DNA of 64,000 bases from assembly GCF_017255415.1 (NCBI RefSeq), contig NZ_JAFJZZ010000001.1, positions 62,001 to 126,000 of the forward strand, in the 5' to 3' direction. Below the pieces are notes generated by a model. It searched no databases, was not told the DNA's origin, and was given only the letters and a program-made list of their open reading frames with translations. The translations under genes were made by a program, and so were the position numbers. Of the stretch, positions 17,404 through 26,211 are shown piece after piece (within the stretch, counting starts at the first letter, position 1; each line of letters starts with the position of its first letter). The stretch is from Clostridium aminobutyricum (GTDB lineage: Bacteria > Bacillota > Clostridia > Peptostreptococcales > Anaerovoracaceae).

Positions 17404-18294
17404 ATGCCAGGAATGCCAATATTTCAAGATTCACCTAGTCAATTAAAGGGTCAAATTTATGTTCTGGACAGTACTACAAGCAATGTAGTGCCTCTAGAAG
17501 TGGATGCAGCAGGAAATCTTCCTATTACAGGTTCTGTAACCTTTGAAGCAGGCGCAGAAGTAAGTTTAGCAGCGGGAACTACAGTAGGCTTAGAAGCAGG
17601 AACAGATATCAATACAGTTACCGAAGTTACTACGGTAGGTACTGTAAGCAATGATGTAAAAATTGTAAATGGTTCCACAGCATTGACAGTAGGCTTAGAA
17701 GCAGGAACAGATATTGACACAGTTACCGAAGTTACTACGGTAGGTACTGTAACCAATGATGTAAAGATTGTAAACGGTTCCACAGCATTGACAGTAGGCT
17801 TAGAAGCAGGAACAGATATTGACACAGTTACCGAAGTTACTACGGTAAGTACTGTAACCAATGATGTAAAAATTGTAAATGGTTCCACTGAGTTAACTGT
17901 AGAGTTATCAGCAGGATCTAATCTAATCGGTAAAGTAGAAAACCAGCTTGTTTTTACTAACTTGGATTCATTCGGTGCAGCGACTCCTTTAACATCAAAT
18001 ACGATTGATGCAGGATTAACTGTAAATTCAAGTACTCAAGATATTTCACAGCAATCGTCCTATAACTGGTTTATAAAAAATACCGGAACCACAGCAGATC
18101 AAGATATCACATTAAAAGTAGAGTTAAGCCCAGACGGAACAAACTGGCTCGAGGATACAGGGACAACGATATCCGTACCATTTGGAACTTCCAAAATGAT
18201 TACAGTTACAAACTTCTTACAGTTTGCAAGATTCGTAATCACTGGAGGAACGTCGGATACAACCGTTATCTCATCGTATCAGGCACAGCATTAA
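17404..18294 (+). CDS. Repeat-containing surface-type protein with DUF6385-like C-terminus
   Basis: A 296-residue protein without a signal peptide. After a short N-terminal region it has three 35-residue repeats (about residues 60-164) of the form T-V-G-L-E-A-G-T-D-I-x-T-V-T-E-V-T, followed by a Val/Thr-rich stretch ending NGST. The C-terminal ~115 residues resemble the preceding gene's DUF6385-like end. It is almost free of charge variation and Cys, as expected for an extended beta-rich or coat protein. The encoding DNA repeats are nearly identical, so copy number may vary between strains. A strong terminator follows. Confidence 0.72.
   Translation: MPGMPIFQDSPSQLKGQIYVLDSTTSNVVPLEVDAAGNLPITGSVTFEAGAEVSLAAGTTVGLEAGTDINTVTEVTTVGTVSNDVKIVNGSTALTVGLEAGTDIDTVTEVTTVGTVTNDVKIVNGSTALTVGLEAGTDIDTVTEVTTVSTVTNDVKIVNGSTELTVELSAGSNLIGKVENQLVFTNLDSFGAATPLTSNTIDAGLTVNSSTQDISQQSSYNWFIKNTGTTADQDITLKVELSPDGTNWLEDTGTTISVPFGTSKMITVTNFLQFARFVITGGTSDTTVISSYQAQH
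17581..17895 (+). repeat. Three tandem 105-bp in-frame coding repeats
   Basis: Copies begin at 17581, 17686 and 17791, a constant period of 105 bases (35 codons). They differ by only a few bases, so duplication was recent or they are kept uniform by recombination. Confidence 0.9.
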
Positions 18295-18310
18295 GCAACT
18301 TGAAAATTTC

Positions 18311-18341
18311 CGGAGCGGAGTTTCTTCCGCTCCGTTTTTTT
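18311..18341 (+). terminator. Intrinsic terminator
   Basis: CGGAGCGGA (18311-18319) pairs perfectly with TCCGCTCCG (18326-18334) and is followed by seven T. It closes the surface-protein pair. Confidence 0.9.
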
Positions 18342-18347
18342 ATGATT

Positions 18348-18878
18348 TTATCGTTTAAAAATACTTGGTCTGTTTAGATCAAGCTTGGAGGAAGTTAAAT
18401 GAATGAACGTTTCCTCGACTGCTGATAAAACGGCAGCAATCAGGACGGGATACAGGATAAAGGTTTTATCATATAAAAGAAACAGCGGAGCAATAAATAC
18501 AAGAAAGCCAGACAGCTTATTTCCCCAAGTATGGAGTAGAGCCGCCGAATGATATTTATGTACAGCGATTGCAATATTAATGCAGCGAAGGATAAAAATG
18601 AAGAGAATCCACGGTAAAAATCCGAATATATCATTGCCCATCCAGTAAATGACTGAAATCGTGATCGTTATAAAAAACAAAACATCTGCAAAAGAATCCA
18701 GTTTCGCGCCAAACTCACTTTGCGTATGCGTTTTTCGAGCAATGAATCCGTCCAAGACATCGCTGAATCCGCAGATCAGATATAGGATTAAAAAAAGCAT
18801 AGCGTGGTCCAATAAAAAGAATAGCACAAAGAGAAGTATGATTCGAGACAACGAAATAAGATTTGCTAAATGTTTCAA
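18348..18878 (-). CDS. CDP-alcohol phosphatidyltransferase family protein
   Basis: A 176-residue membrane protein, probably starting at the TTG at 18878 because GGGAGGTAAGG lies just before it. An upstream in-frame ATG at 18914 lacks such a site. It carries the CDP-alcohol transferase signature D-x-x-D-G-x2-A-R-x8-G-x3-D-x3-D (from DVLDGFIAR to LDSFAD) and about five membrane segments. It should use CDP-diacylglycerol and an alcohol such as glycerol-3-phosphate in phospholipid synthesis. It is shorter and more divergent than typical PgsA, so the acceptor is uncertain. It is a single gene. Confidence 0.85.
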   Translation of the reverse strand: MKHLANLISLSRIILLFVLFFLLDHAMLFLILYLICGFSDVLDGFIARKTHTQSEFGAKLDSFADVLFFITITISVIYWMGNDIFGFLPWILFIFILRCINIAIAVHKYHSAALLHTWGNKLSGFLVFIAPLFLLYDKTFILYPVLIAAVLSAVEETFIHLTSSKLDLNRPSIFKR

Positions 18879-19038
18879 AATCCTTACCTCCCAACCCACA
18901 ATAAAAGAAAACATAAATTGTGATCTATATATTTTAACAAAAATTATAACATATTACACTATTATAAGCCTAGATTTGTTCCAAAATATCATCTTCAATC
19001 ATACTATATAAAAAAATCTATTATGAATCAGGTGTCAT

Positions 19039-19635
19039 ATGGGAGAATATAAAATTTGTAAACATGCCAACAAGAGTTCGAGGAATAATGGGATTATCAG
19101 GGTGAAGGATGCATTTATAGAGAAACTTTCTATGGAGAATAGAACCGGCTATGTAACGATATCTTACGGTGTTAAAGGTGACTTTAACATGATTCATATG
19201 CAAATGGTGGTTTTGATCGTAAGCCACGATACATCAATTCAAAACAAGTTCGGCCGAACTATTTCCTTTAGAGATTTACGTGAAGGGATGATCATAGATG
19301 CTGAATTTTCTACCGTAATGACTAGCAGCATCCCGCCTCAATCCAGAGCTTTTCGTATAACGGTTATGGATCAAAATCGTTCTTCGCATGTGGTTGTAGA
19401 TGAAGTGCTAAGTGTGGATCTTAGAAACCGTTTCCTCTATACCGGAAATGCACGGGACCTGTCAAGTCAGATGAAGTTTCTGATAACCGACAATACAACC
19501 ATATTGAACAGCAGGGGCAATTCTATTCCATTAAAAGATATACGGCCCGGTCAAATTGTTCGAGTGAAGCATGCATCCTTTCAAACAATGAGTATCCCCC
19601 CTCAAACTACTGCATTTGGTGTGCGGGTATTATAA
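19039..19635 (+). CDS. Unknown protein with two related beta-domains
   Basis: A 198-residue protein I do not recognise. Two related segments, about residues 60-112 and 148-198, share an L-I/V-x-x-D/H-x-T-x-I-x-N-x-x-G strand, an I/L-x-D-L/I-R-x-G turn and an S-I-P-P-Q-(S/T) motif near the end. This implies internal duplication of a small OB-like or DUF5666-like beta-domain. There is no signal peptide or membrane segment. It is followed by its own terminator. Structure prediction would show whether the halves fold alike. Confidence 0.7.
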   Translation: MGEYKICKHANKSSRNNGIIRVKDAFIEKLSMENRTGYVTISYGVKGDFNMIHMQMVVLIVSHDTSIQNKFGRTISFRDLREGMIIDAEFSTVMTSSIPPQSRAFRITVMDQNRSSHVVVDEVLSVDLRNRFLYTGNARDLSSQMKFLITDNTTILNSRGNSIPLKDIRPGQIVRVKHASFQTMSIPPQTTAFGVRVL

Positions 19636-19689
19636 TCTTTGTAATACCGAGGACTCTAATCGAGTCAAAAAAGTATTTCCAATGGATAG

Positions 19690-19725
19690 CGCCTCAGGCA
19701 AAAATTGGCTGCCTGAGGTGTTTTT
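19690..19725 (+). terminator. Intrinsic terminator
   Basis: CGCCTCAGGCA (19690-19700) pairs with TGCCTGAGGTG (19710-19720), followed by five T. Confidence 0.85.
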
Positions 19726-19888
19726 ATGTATATATTGAAAATATACCGGACTTATGGCATAATATTACATAGATTTGTACGAAAATTTGGTAAATGGGGT
19801 TATGAGATATTTACTTTCCGAGTTAAGTTATTGCGGGGAAGTCCGCTGTTTTGCGGAAATGGCGTAGACATTTTTAAAGGGGAAAATC

Positions 19889-22800
19889 ATGGGCTACAAA
19901 AGCAAAAAATTTGAATACAAAGCGTTAAACTCATTTCTAAATACAGTACCGGGCGGAATAGGAGTTTATGAACTCTCAGACAAAATTAAAACCATCTATG
20001 CCAATGATGGTTTATGTGCGTTATTTGGCTATTCCAGAGAAGCGTATCACAAGTTGATTGCCCAAGACAGTACTGTAGTAATTCATCCAAGAGATCTAGA
20101 AGGCTTGAAGAAACAACTGGATATTTGTATCAAGGAAAAACGAAGAGTGAAGTATTCCTTCAGAGCGAAAAAAAGAGATGGAAATTGGGGTTGGATACTG
20201 ATACAAGGCAGCCAAATCGGTGATAATGAGGGACGACCTATTTTTGTTGCGATGGTGATTGACATTTCCAAAGAGAAAGATGTGGAAAGAGAACTACAAT
20301 TAAGTGAAGAACGGTTTAAATTTGCGTTTTCTCAAACTTCTGCACAAATTATGGAGTACGATATCAAAACGAAAGAAGTCATTACTTATGACAGCAAAGA
20401 TGCAGACAGTAGAATCTATCGTGTAGATGATGATGTACCGCAAAGCTATTTTGACAATGGAATCATTCATGCTCATTTTATTGATGATTGCAGCGAAATG
20501 TTCCGTAAAATTGATGAAGGACAAAAAAATGTAACGAAAACCATCAAAATGAAACAAAAGGATGGGGAATACCATTGGATGAAACTGTCCTATACCAATA
20601 TCTATGATGAAGACGGGAAGCCCTATAAGGCGATCGGTATTGCAGAAAATATCGAAACCATTATGGATATTCAGATACAAGCCAATATGGCACAGCAATA
20701 TCGGGCAGCCATTACCAGCGATGCAATTATTGCGATGGACTGTGACTTGGCAGAGGACCGTTTAGTCAAATGCGACACGAACGTGAATGGATTCATCAAA
20801 TTGAACAATATGGAGTCCTATACCGAAGCGATTGAATTTGTTTCAGATAAATCTGCAGATGCCGCTCAAAAAGCAGAATTCATTCATCGGTTTAGCAGAA
20901 TTAACCTGTTATCTTACTTTATAGACGGCAAAAATGAGGTTTATTTTGAACATCAGAACAAAGACGAAAACGGTGAGCTGATATGGATTGGTACGACGGT
21001 TAATATGTTTCGGCATTCTGAAACGGGCAATGTGTGTGCTATTTTACATATAAAAAATATAGACGAACGAAAAAAGTATGAAGTATCTTTAAAGGCTATT
21101 GCAGAGAGAGATTCTCTTACGGCGTTATACAACCGAAATGCTATGGAGAATATTGTTAAAGCGGCAATGGAGGAAGGTCAGCGGGGAAGAGCTGCTTTTT
21201 TCATGTTGGATATTGATAATTTCAAAGAACTTAATGATACCTACGGGCATATGTATGGGGATCAGGTTTTAAAAATGGTCGCTGATAAATTGAAATCGAC
21301 CTTTCGTACCAATGATATCATTGCCCGTATGGGCGGCGATGAATTTGCAGTGTTTATTCAACATATCCCTTCCGATGAATTCATTAATTCCATGGCGATG
21401 GAACTTTGCAGACGTCTTTACATAAAAATATCAGAGGGCAACACCTCACAAAATATTTCTTGTTCTTTGGGAATCGCCTTCTCACCGGATAACGGTGCGG
21501 ATTTTCTTGCACTATACAACAATGCAGATATGGCACTTTATTATGCGAAAGGGAATGGAAAGAACCAATATGCGGTTTGCAAGCGTGCGCCAAAGAGGAA
21601 AATGACAGAAATTCGACCAAACAGTGAAGATATCGTTACTCATAAGTTTAAGCTGGATTGCCGGAAGGAATATGACAGGTTAACGAATATATTCAATAGA
21701 GAGAGCTTTTATAAAGAAACGAAAAAAATGCTCGAAGAGAATCCGGATATCACTTATATATTAATTCGCGGAAATATCGAACGATTTAAACTAATCAATG
21801 ATTTATTTGGCACAGAAGTGGGAGACCGCGTACTTAGAGGAATTGGGGAGGAACTAACCTCTCGATTGAAAGATAAAGGGACGTATGGACGTTTGGTATC
21901 GGATAATTTCGTGATGTGCTTTCCCTATAAGAAATTAGATATTACCGGACTAATGGAGAATTGCGAAAGTTTGTTCGCCAGTTTTAAACTAAATTATAAC
22001 ATACAGGCCTGTTTTGGCATGTATATCATTACGGATATTACCATTCCGGTGGACCTGATGTGTGACCGGGCAGGACTTGCCATGCAGACTGTCAAGGGAA
22101 ACTACATGAAGCGATACGCTTTTTATGATAATAACCTGAGAGATACCATTTTGGAAGAACAGGAAATTATCAGTGAGATGAATCAAGCTTTAGAAAGCGG
22201 TGAATTCCATATCTTTTTACAGCCTGTTTACAGTGCCGTTACAGGAACGCCGATGAGTGCCGAATCTCTTGTGCGATGGTTTCATCCCAAGAAGGGCATT
22301 ATCTCTCCGACAAAGTTTATTCCCTTGTTTGAGAAAAATGGCTTTATCATGAAGCTGGATTTGTATGTGTGGGAATGTGCTTGCAGACAACTGCGAAAAT
22401 GGAAGGATGAAGGGCATGATATGATGCCGATTTCCGTTAACATCTCACGGGTAAACTTTTTCAATCCTAATTTGTGTGATGAACTGATCGGATTAGTAAA
22501 GAAATATGACCTTGAACCGGAGCTGTTAGAATTGGAGATTACGGAAAGTGCTTACACGGATAATCCGGAACAGTTGGCTCAGACGATAAAGGTGCTGCAG
22601 GCGTACGGCTTCCCAATTTTAATGGATGACTTCGGAAGCGGATATTCTTCCCTGAATATGCTCAAAGATTTACCGGTGGATGTATTGAAAATAGATTTAA
22701 AATTTTTATCGGATTTTGAAAAGTCGACACGTGCAGGAAGTATTTTAATTTCTGTGGTACGTATGGCAAATTGGCTGGATATACCGGTTATTGCAGAGGG

Positions 22801-22912
22801 TGTAGAAACCAAAAGTCAGTTGGACTTTTTAACCAATATCGGCTGTGATCGGATTCAGGGCTATTATTTGGCAAAGCCCGTCGCTACCTCTGAATTTGAT
22901 AATCTAATGTAA
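19889..22912 (+). CDS. PAS-GGDEF-EAL cyclic di-GMP signalling protein
   Basis: A 1007-residue soluble protein starting after AAAGGGG. Order: PAS/PAC domains at about residues 8-125, 130-255 and perhaps 265-390; a GGDEF domain with an intact signature at 482-486; a second, degenerate GGDEF-like domain where the signature is replaced by SDNF at 671-674; and an EAL domain. The EAL domain keeps the metal and catalytic residues: ESL at 792-794, NIS, EITES, DD at 913-914, LKID and EGVET. It could both make and break cyclic di-GMP, tuned by the PAS domains. No transmembrane segment was seen, so sensing is probably cytoplasmic. Confidence 0.9.
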   Translation: MGYKSKKFEYKALNSFLNTVPGGIGVYELSDKIKTIYANDGLCALFGYSREAYHKLIAQDSTVVIHPRDLEGLKKQLDICIKEKRRVKYSFRAKKRDGNWGWILIQGSQIGDNEGRPIFVAMVIDISKEKDVERELQLSEERFKFAFSQTSAQIMEYDIKTKEVITYDSKDADSRIYRVDDDVPQSYFDNGIIHAHFIDDCSEMFRKIDEGQKNVTKTIKMKQKDGEYHWMKLSYTNIYDEDGKPYKAIGIAENIETIMDIQIQANMAQQYRAAITSDAIIAMDCDLAEDRLVKCDTNVNGFIKLNNMESYTEAIEFVSDKSADAAQKAEFIHRFSRINLLSYFIDGKNEVYFEHQNKDENGELIWIGTTVNMFRHSETGNVCAILHIKNIDERKKYEVSLKAIAERDSLTALYNRNAMENIVKAAMEEGQRGRAAFFMLDIDNFKELNDTYGHMYGDQVLKMVADKLKSTFRTNDIIARMGGDEFAVFIQHIPSDEFINSMAMELCRRLYIKISEGNTSQNISCSLGIAFSPDNGADFLALYNNADMALYYAKGNGKNQYAVCKRAPKRKMTEIRPNSEDIVTHKFKLDCRKEYDRLTNIFNRESFYKETKKMLEENPDITYILIRGNIERFKLINDLFGTEVGDRVLRGIGEELTSRLKDKGTYGRLVSDNFVMCFPYKKLDITGLMENCESLFASFKLNYNIQACFGMYIITDITIPVDLMCDRAGLAMQTVKGNYMKRYAFYDNNLRDTILEEQEIISEMNQALESGEFHIFLQPVYSAVTGTPMSAESLVRWFHPKKGIISPTKFIPLFEKNGFIMKLDLYVWECACRQLRKWKDEGHDMMPISVNISRVNFFNPNLCDELIGLVKKYDLEPELLELEITESAYTDNPEQLAQTIKVLQAYGFPILMDDFGSGYSSLNMLKDLPVDVLKIDLKFLSDFEKSTRAGSILISVVRMANWLDIPVIAEGVETKSQLDFLTNIGCDRIQGYYLAKPVATSEFDNLM

Positions 22913-22989
22913 AAGAATGGGACGCGGCGTATTCGATCGTTATTTGGCAATAATTTGCGTCCGAAAGGACGAAGAATAGGAGAAAGACA

Positions 22990-23778
22990 GTGGAATTCAG
23001 ACCATGTATTGATATACATAACGGACAAGTAAAACAAATCGTCGGAGGTTCCTTAACAGATATCAATAACCAGGCTTCCGAGAACTTTGTCTCAGAACAG
23101 GATGCGGGCTTTTATGCGAAACTGTATAAAGACCAAGGCATTAAGGGAGGGCATATTATCCTGCTGAATCCGGATTCCTCAGAATATTACGAGAAGACGA
23201 AGGAACAAGCGCTGCTTGCGTTAAAAGCGTATCCCGGCGGCTTGCAGGTAGGCGGAGGGATCACGGCAGATAATGCAGAGGAATTTCTGCATGCCGGTGC
23301 CACTCATGTAATCGTGACTTCCTACGTTTTTAAAGATGGACAGATTCACTATGAAAATTTATATAAACTCGTAGATAAGGTGGGCAAAGAGAAGATCGTT
23401 TTAGATTTAAGCTGCCGACGAAAAGGAACCGATTATTATATTGTAACCGACCGATGGCAAAAGTTCACGGACGTAAAACTGAACCATGAGATACTGGATG
23501 AATTGTCGCGGTATTGTGATGAGTTTTTGATTCATGCAGTTGATGTGGAAGGGAAAGCATCCGGAATCGAAAAAGACTTGGCTGAACTGCTTGGGGAGTG
23601 GAATGGAATACCGGTGACATACGCCGGAGGCGTAGGAAGTTTTGACGACTTGGCTGATTTAAAAAGATTAGGTCAAAACAAACTTAACGTCACCATCGGA
23701 AGTGCTCTTGATATTTTTGGAGGGCCTATGAATTATGAAGAGGTACAGCGCTATATTGTTCGGGAATCCTTTTCCTAA
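22990..23778 (+). CDS. HisA-like phosphoribosylformimino-AICAR-ribotide isomerase, eukaryotic (HIS6) type
   Basis: A 262-residue TIM-barrel protein starting at a GTG after AGGAG. It begins F-R-P-C-I-D-I-H-N-G-x-V-K-Q-I-V-G-G and has QVGGGI, FLIHAVDVEG and TYAGGVGS barrel strands. The length and the C-I-D-I-H-x-G form match the eukaryotic/plant-type HisA rather than the common bacterial one. The reaction is the Amadori rearrangement of ProFAR in histidine synthesis. No other histidine gene is nearby, so it is an orphan. It is followed by a strong terminator. Confidence 0.82.
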   Translation: MEFRPCIDIHNGQVKQIVGGSLTDINNQASENFVSEQDAGFYAKLYKDQGIKGGHIILLNPDSSEYYEKTKEQALLALKAYPGGLQVGGGITADNAEEFLHAGATHVIVTSYVFKDGQIHYENLYKLVDKVGKEKIVLDLSCRRKGTDYYIVTDRWQKFTDVKLNHEILDELSRYCDEFLIHAVDVEGKASGIEKDLAELLGEWNGIPVTYAGGVGSFDDLADLKRLGQNKLNVTIGSALDIFGGPMNYEEVQRYIVRESFS

Positions 23779-23788
23779 GGAAAAGTAG

Positions 23789-23835
23789 AACGCGACTAAA
23801 CACCATATGAATACAGCATTTAGTCGCGTTTATAT
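23789..23835 (+). terminator. Intrinsic terminator
   Basis: AACGCGACTAAA (23789-23800) pairs perfectly with TTTAGTCGCGTT (23819-23830), followed by TATATT. Confidence 0.7.
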
Positions 23836-24129
23836 TGAAACCCATCTGTACAGATATATTGGGTTACTACTTTGGGGCTGCATGTAATTAGCAGCCATGC
23901 CGATTATGAAAAATCGATAATCGGCAAATGAGATCGGGATTTTATCCACTTGTGAAGAAAGTGGAGCAGAAAAAACTTTATACATATTGTATGAAGTTAT
24001 GGTTTGCATTTTTTGATAACTTATACTTGAAATTAAAGAAATTGATATAAAAATCTGAGAATCAAAAAACAATTAAATCTTTACAAAGAAAAGATAGTAG
24101 TGTAAGCTGAATGATAATAAAACTAAATA
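23836..24129. other. Non-coding stretch with one unassigned hairpin
   Basis: About 300 bases between the HisA-like gene and the TPP riboswitch hold no credible gene. One 10-bp perfect stem (TGCCGATTAT at 23898-23907 with 23917-23926) lacks a T run. Nothing else stands out. Confidence 0.4.
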
Positions 24130-24131
24130 AT

Positions 24132-24250
24132 GATGCTAGGGGTGCCCAACTGTCTTATCCTTTTTAGAACTGTGATAAGGGGTTGTGCTGAGACTGCAAT
24201 AGCTAAACCCTTTGAACCTGATATGGCTAGTACCATCGATAGGAAAGCTT
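24132..24250 (+). promoter_or_regulatory. TPP (THI-box) riboswitch
   Basis: The conserved thi-box blocks appear in order: GGGGTGCCC near 24140, GCTGAGA at 24187-24193, ACCCTTTGAACCTGAT at 24207-24222, and GGCTAGTACCATCGATAGGAA near 24225-24244. It precedes a ThiXYZ-like transporter. Thiamine diphosphate binding should favour the terminator downstream. Confidence 0.95.
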
Positions 24251-24280
24251 TTGAATTTTAAGATGATAGATAGAAGATAA

Positions 24281-24311
24281 AGAGTGTTTCTGATGGAGAC
24301 ACTCTTTTTTT
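24281..24311 (+). terminator. Expression-platform terminator of the TPP riboswitch
   Basis: AGAGTGTTTC (24281-24290) pairs with GAGACACTCT (24296-24305), followed by seven T, 26 bases before the permease start. Confidence 0.9.
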
Positions 24312-24336
24312 ATCGAATAGGAAATGGATTCCGGAT

Positions 24337-25128
24337 ATGAATAGACGTTTACAAAATAAAAATATAATGGCACCTGCACTTGTATTTATACTCCTATTGG
24401 CAATTTGGGAATGCTGGGTGGATCTGAAAGGTATTCCATTGTATTTATTGCCGTCCCCTTCGAAGATTGCATTATCGCTTATTTCTGAACGGGGGGATTT
24501 AAGCTTGCACGCTGCGGTAACGCTTGAAGAAACCATAATAGGGCTAGTGATCGCTTTTTTATTCGGCCTGTTGATTGCCGTTTTAATGGATCGATTTTCT
24601 TTGTTTCGAAAGGCGGTTTATCCGCTTCTAGTGGTGAGCCAAACCATTCCGGTCATCGTTCTTGCGCCTATTTTTATTTTGTATTTAGGATTCGGCTTAG
24701 CACCGAAAATATTGATTGTAGTGCTCATGTGCTTTTTCCCGATTGTCATCAATTTTGCAGACGGCATGGGGCAAGTGGATATCAATCAAGTGAATCTTGT
24801 CAGGCTGTTTGGCGCAGGAGAGTGGAAAGTGTACACGATGATTAAAATACCGGCAGCCGCATCCTCGATGTTTTCGGGCTTAAAAATAGCAGCGACCTAT
24901 AGCATTACAGGGGCAGTAGTAGGGGAATGGCTTTCTTCAAACAGCGGACTCGGCTATTACATGCTCCGCGCAAAGAATGGATTTATGCTGGATAAAGTTT
25001 TTGCCTGTGTGGTCGTTATCGTAATCTTAAGCCTGTGCATGAACGGCCTGATCAAGCTGTTAGAATATGCGTGGATGCCCCATTGCAGAACAGAGAAAAC
25101 CAAGGAAAATGGATTAAACCAGATATGA
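24337..25128 (+). CDS. thiX: ABC transporter permease for thiamine precursor (ThiX-like)
   Basis: A 263-residue BPD-type permease with about six membrane segments. It has the EAA-like loop (G-x3-W-x3-I-P-A-A in LFGAGEWKVYTMIKIPAA, about residues 160-177), the coupling helix to the ATPase. It is controlled by the TPP riboswitch and followed by a substrate-binding lipoprotein and an ATPase, the ThiXYZ arrangement. It is expected to import a thiamine pyrimidine such as formylaminopyrimidine or HMP. The exact substrate is inferred from the riboswitch and family. Confidence 0.9.
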   Translation: MNRRLQNKNIMAPALVFILLLAIWECWVDLKGIPLYLLPSPSKIALSLISERGDLSLHAAVTLEETIIGLVIAFLFGLLIAVLMDRFSLFRKAVYPLLVVSQTIPVIVLAPIFILYLGFGLAPKILIVVLMCFFPIVINFADGMGQVDINQVNLVRLFGAGEWKVYTMIKIPAAASSMFSGLKIAATYSITGAVVGEWLSSNSGLGYYMLRAKNGFMLDKVFACVVVIVILSLCMNGLIKLLEYAWMPHCRTEKTKENGLNQI

Positions 25129-25169
25129 TTTTCCTATTAAAAATAGTACAAAAAGAGAAGGAGAAGAAA

Positions 25170-26177
25170 ATGAAAAAACGACTAATAAGTATTGGACTGG
25201 TGGCGGCATTGCTGCTTTCAATGACCGCTTGCGGAAACAAGAAGACGGAAGAAGAGAATGCATCAAAATCTGAATTAAAAGATGTAACGGTTATTTTGGA
25301 TTACGTTCCGAATACGAACCATACGGGACTATATGCGGCGAAAGATCTCGGATATTATGAAGATGCCGGTTTAAATGTAACAATTATCGAGCCTACAGAC
25401 GGGGTAACAGCAACGCTGGTTGCTGCCGGAAAAGGGGATTTCGGTATTAGTTATCAGGAAGATGTAACCTACGCGTTAGCATCGAAAGATCCGCTTCCCA
25501 TTAAAGCCATAGCGACGATCATTCAACATAATACGTCCGGCTTTGCGTCTATCGCCTCTAAACATATTCAGACACCGAAGGCTTTTGAAAATAAAGTGTA
25601 CGCAGGATGGGGAGCCCCCTCTGAAGAAGCGGTTATTCATGCGGTGATGAATGCGGCGGGAGCAGATTTCAGCAAATTGACAATGGTTACGGCAGATGGT
25701 GCAGACTACAGCACATTGGACAATAAGATTGATCTTATGTGGATGTTTTGGGCGTGGGACGGAATAGCAGCAACAAGACAAGGCTTGGATTTAAACTACA
25801 TTGAATTGAGAAGCTTGGATAAGAGGCTGGATTACTATACTCCTGTGATTATTGCAAATACCGATACTATTGAAAATGATCCTGAGCTGGTTCAGGCATT
25901 TATGGATGCAACAACAAAGGGCTATGAATATGCGATAGACAATCCGGCCGCTTCTGCAGAAATTTTGCACAAGTATGCAGATACGTATGATTTAGAAATG
26001 CTGAAGGAATCACAGGAATATCTAGCGAAAAAGTACAGTGAAGACAGCGAAGTGTGGGGCCTGATGAAAGATTCTGTATGGGATGGCTATACTGATTTCA
26101 TGGTAGAAAACGGTTTGATTGATAAATCCATTCCGGCAGCGGAATGCTATACGAACGAATTTATTAAAAAGAAGTAA
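25170..26177 (+). CDS. thiY: ABC transporter substrate-binding lipoprotein (NMT1/ThiY-like)
   Basis: The ATG at 25170 follows AAGGAGAAG and starts a clear lipoprotein signal (MKKRL...SMTAC); longer in-frame versions run back into thiX. The 335-residue product has the NMT1/THI5-like fold, starting VILDYVPNTNHTGLYAA, with a ligand-binding region including GVTATLVAAG. The TPP riboswitch upstream points to a thiamine pyrimidine precursor as ligand. It sits between permease and ATPase genes. Confidence 0.92.
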   Translation: MKKRLISIGLVAALLLSMTACGNKKTEEENASKSELKDVTVILDYVPNTNHTGLYAAKDLGYYEDAGLNVTIIEPTDGVTATLVAAGKGDFGISYQEDVTYALASKDPLPIKAIATIIQHNTSGFASIASKHIQTPKAFENKVYAGWGAPSEEAVIHAVMNAAGADFSKLTMVTADGADYSTLDNKIDLMWMFWAWDGIAATRQGLDLNYIELRSLDKRLDYYTPVIIANTDTIENDPELVQAFMDATTKGYEYAIDNPAASAEILHKYADTYDLEMLKESQEYLAKKYSEDSEVWGLMKDSVWDGYTDFMVENGLIDKSIPAAECYTNEFIKKK

Positions 26178-26211
26178 ATAAATCGAAAAGATTTGAGAAA
26201 AGCAGGTTAAA

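Noticed and set aside
17457-17888. 143-residue minus-strand ORF with repeats
   Set aside because: It is the antisense image of the 105-bp repeats of the surface-protein gene, with no ribosome site. The plus-strand frame has a good start and a conserved C-terminal domain.
17581-17895. CRISPR-like array
   Set aside because: The repeats are 105 bases, adjacent, without spacers, and keep an open reading frame.
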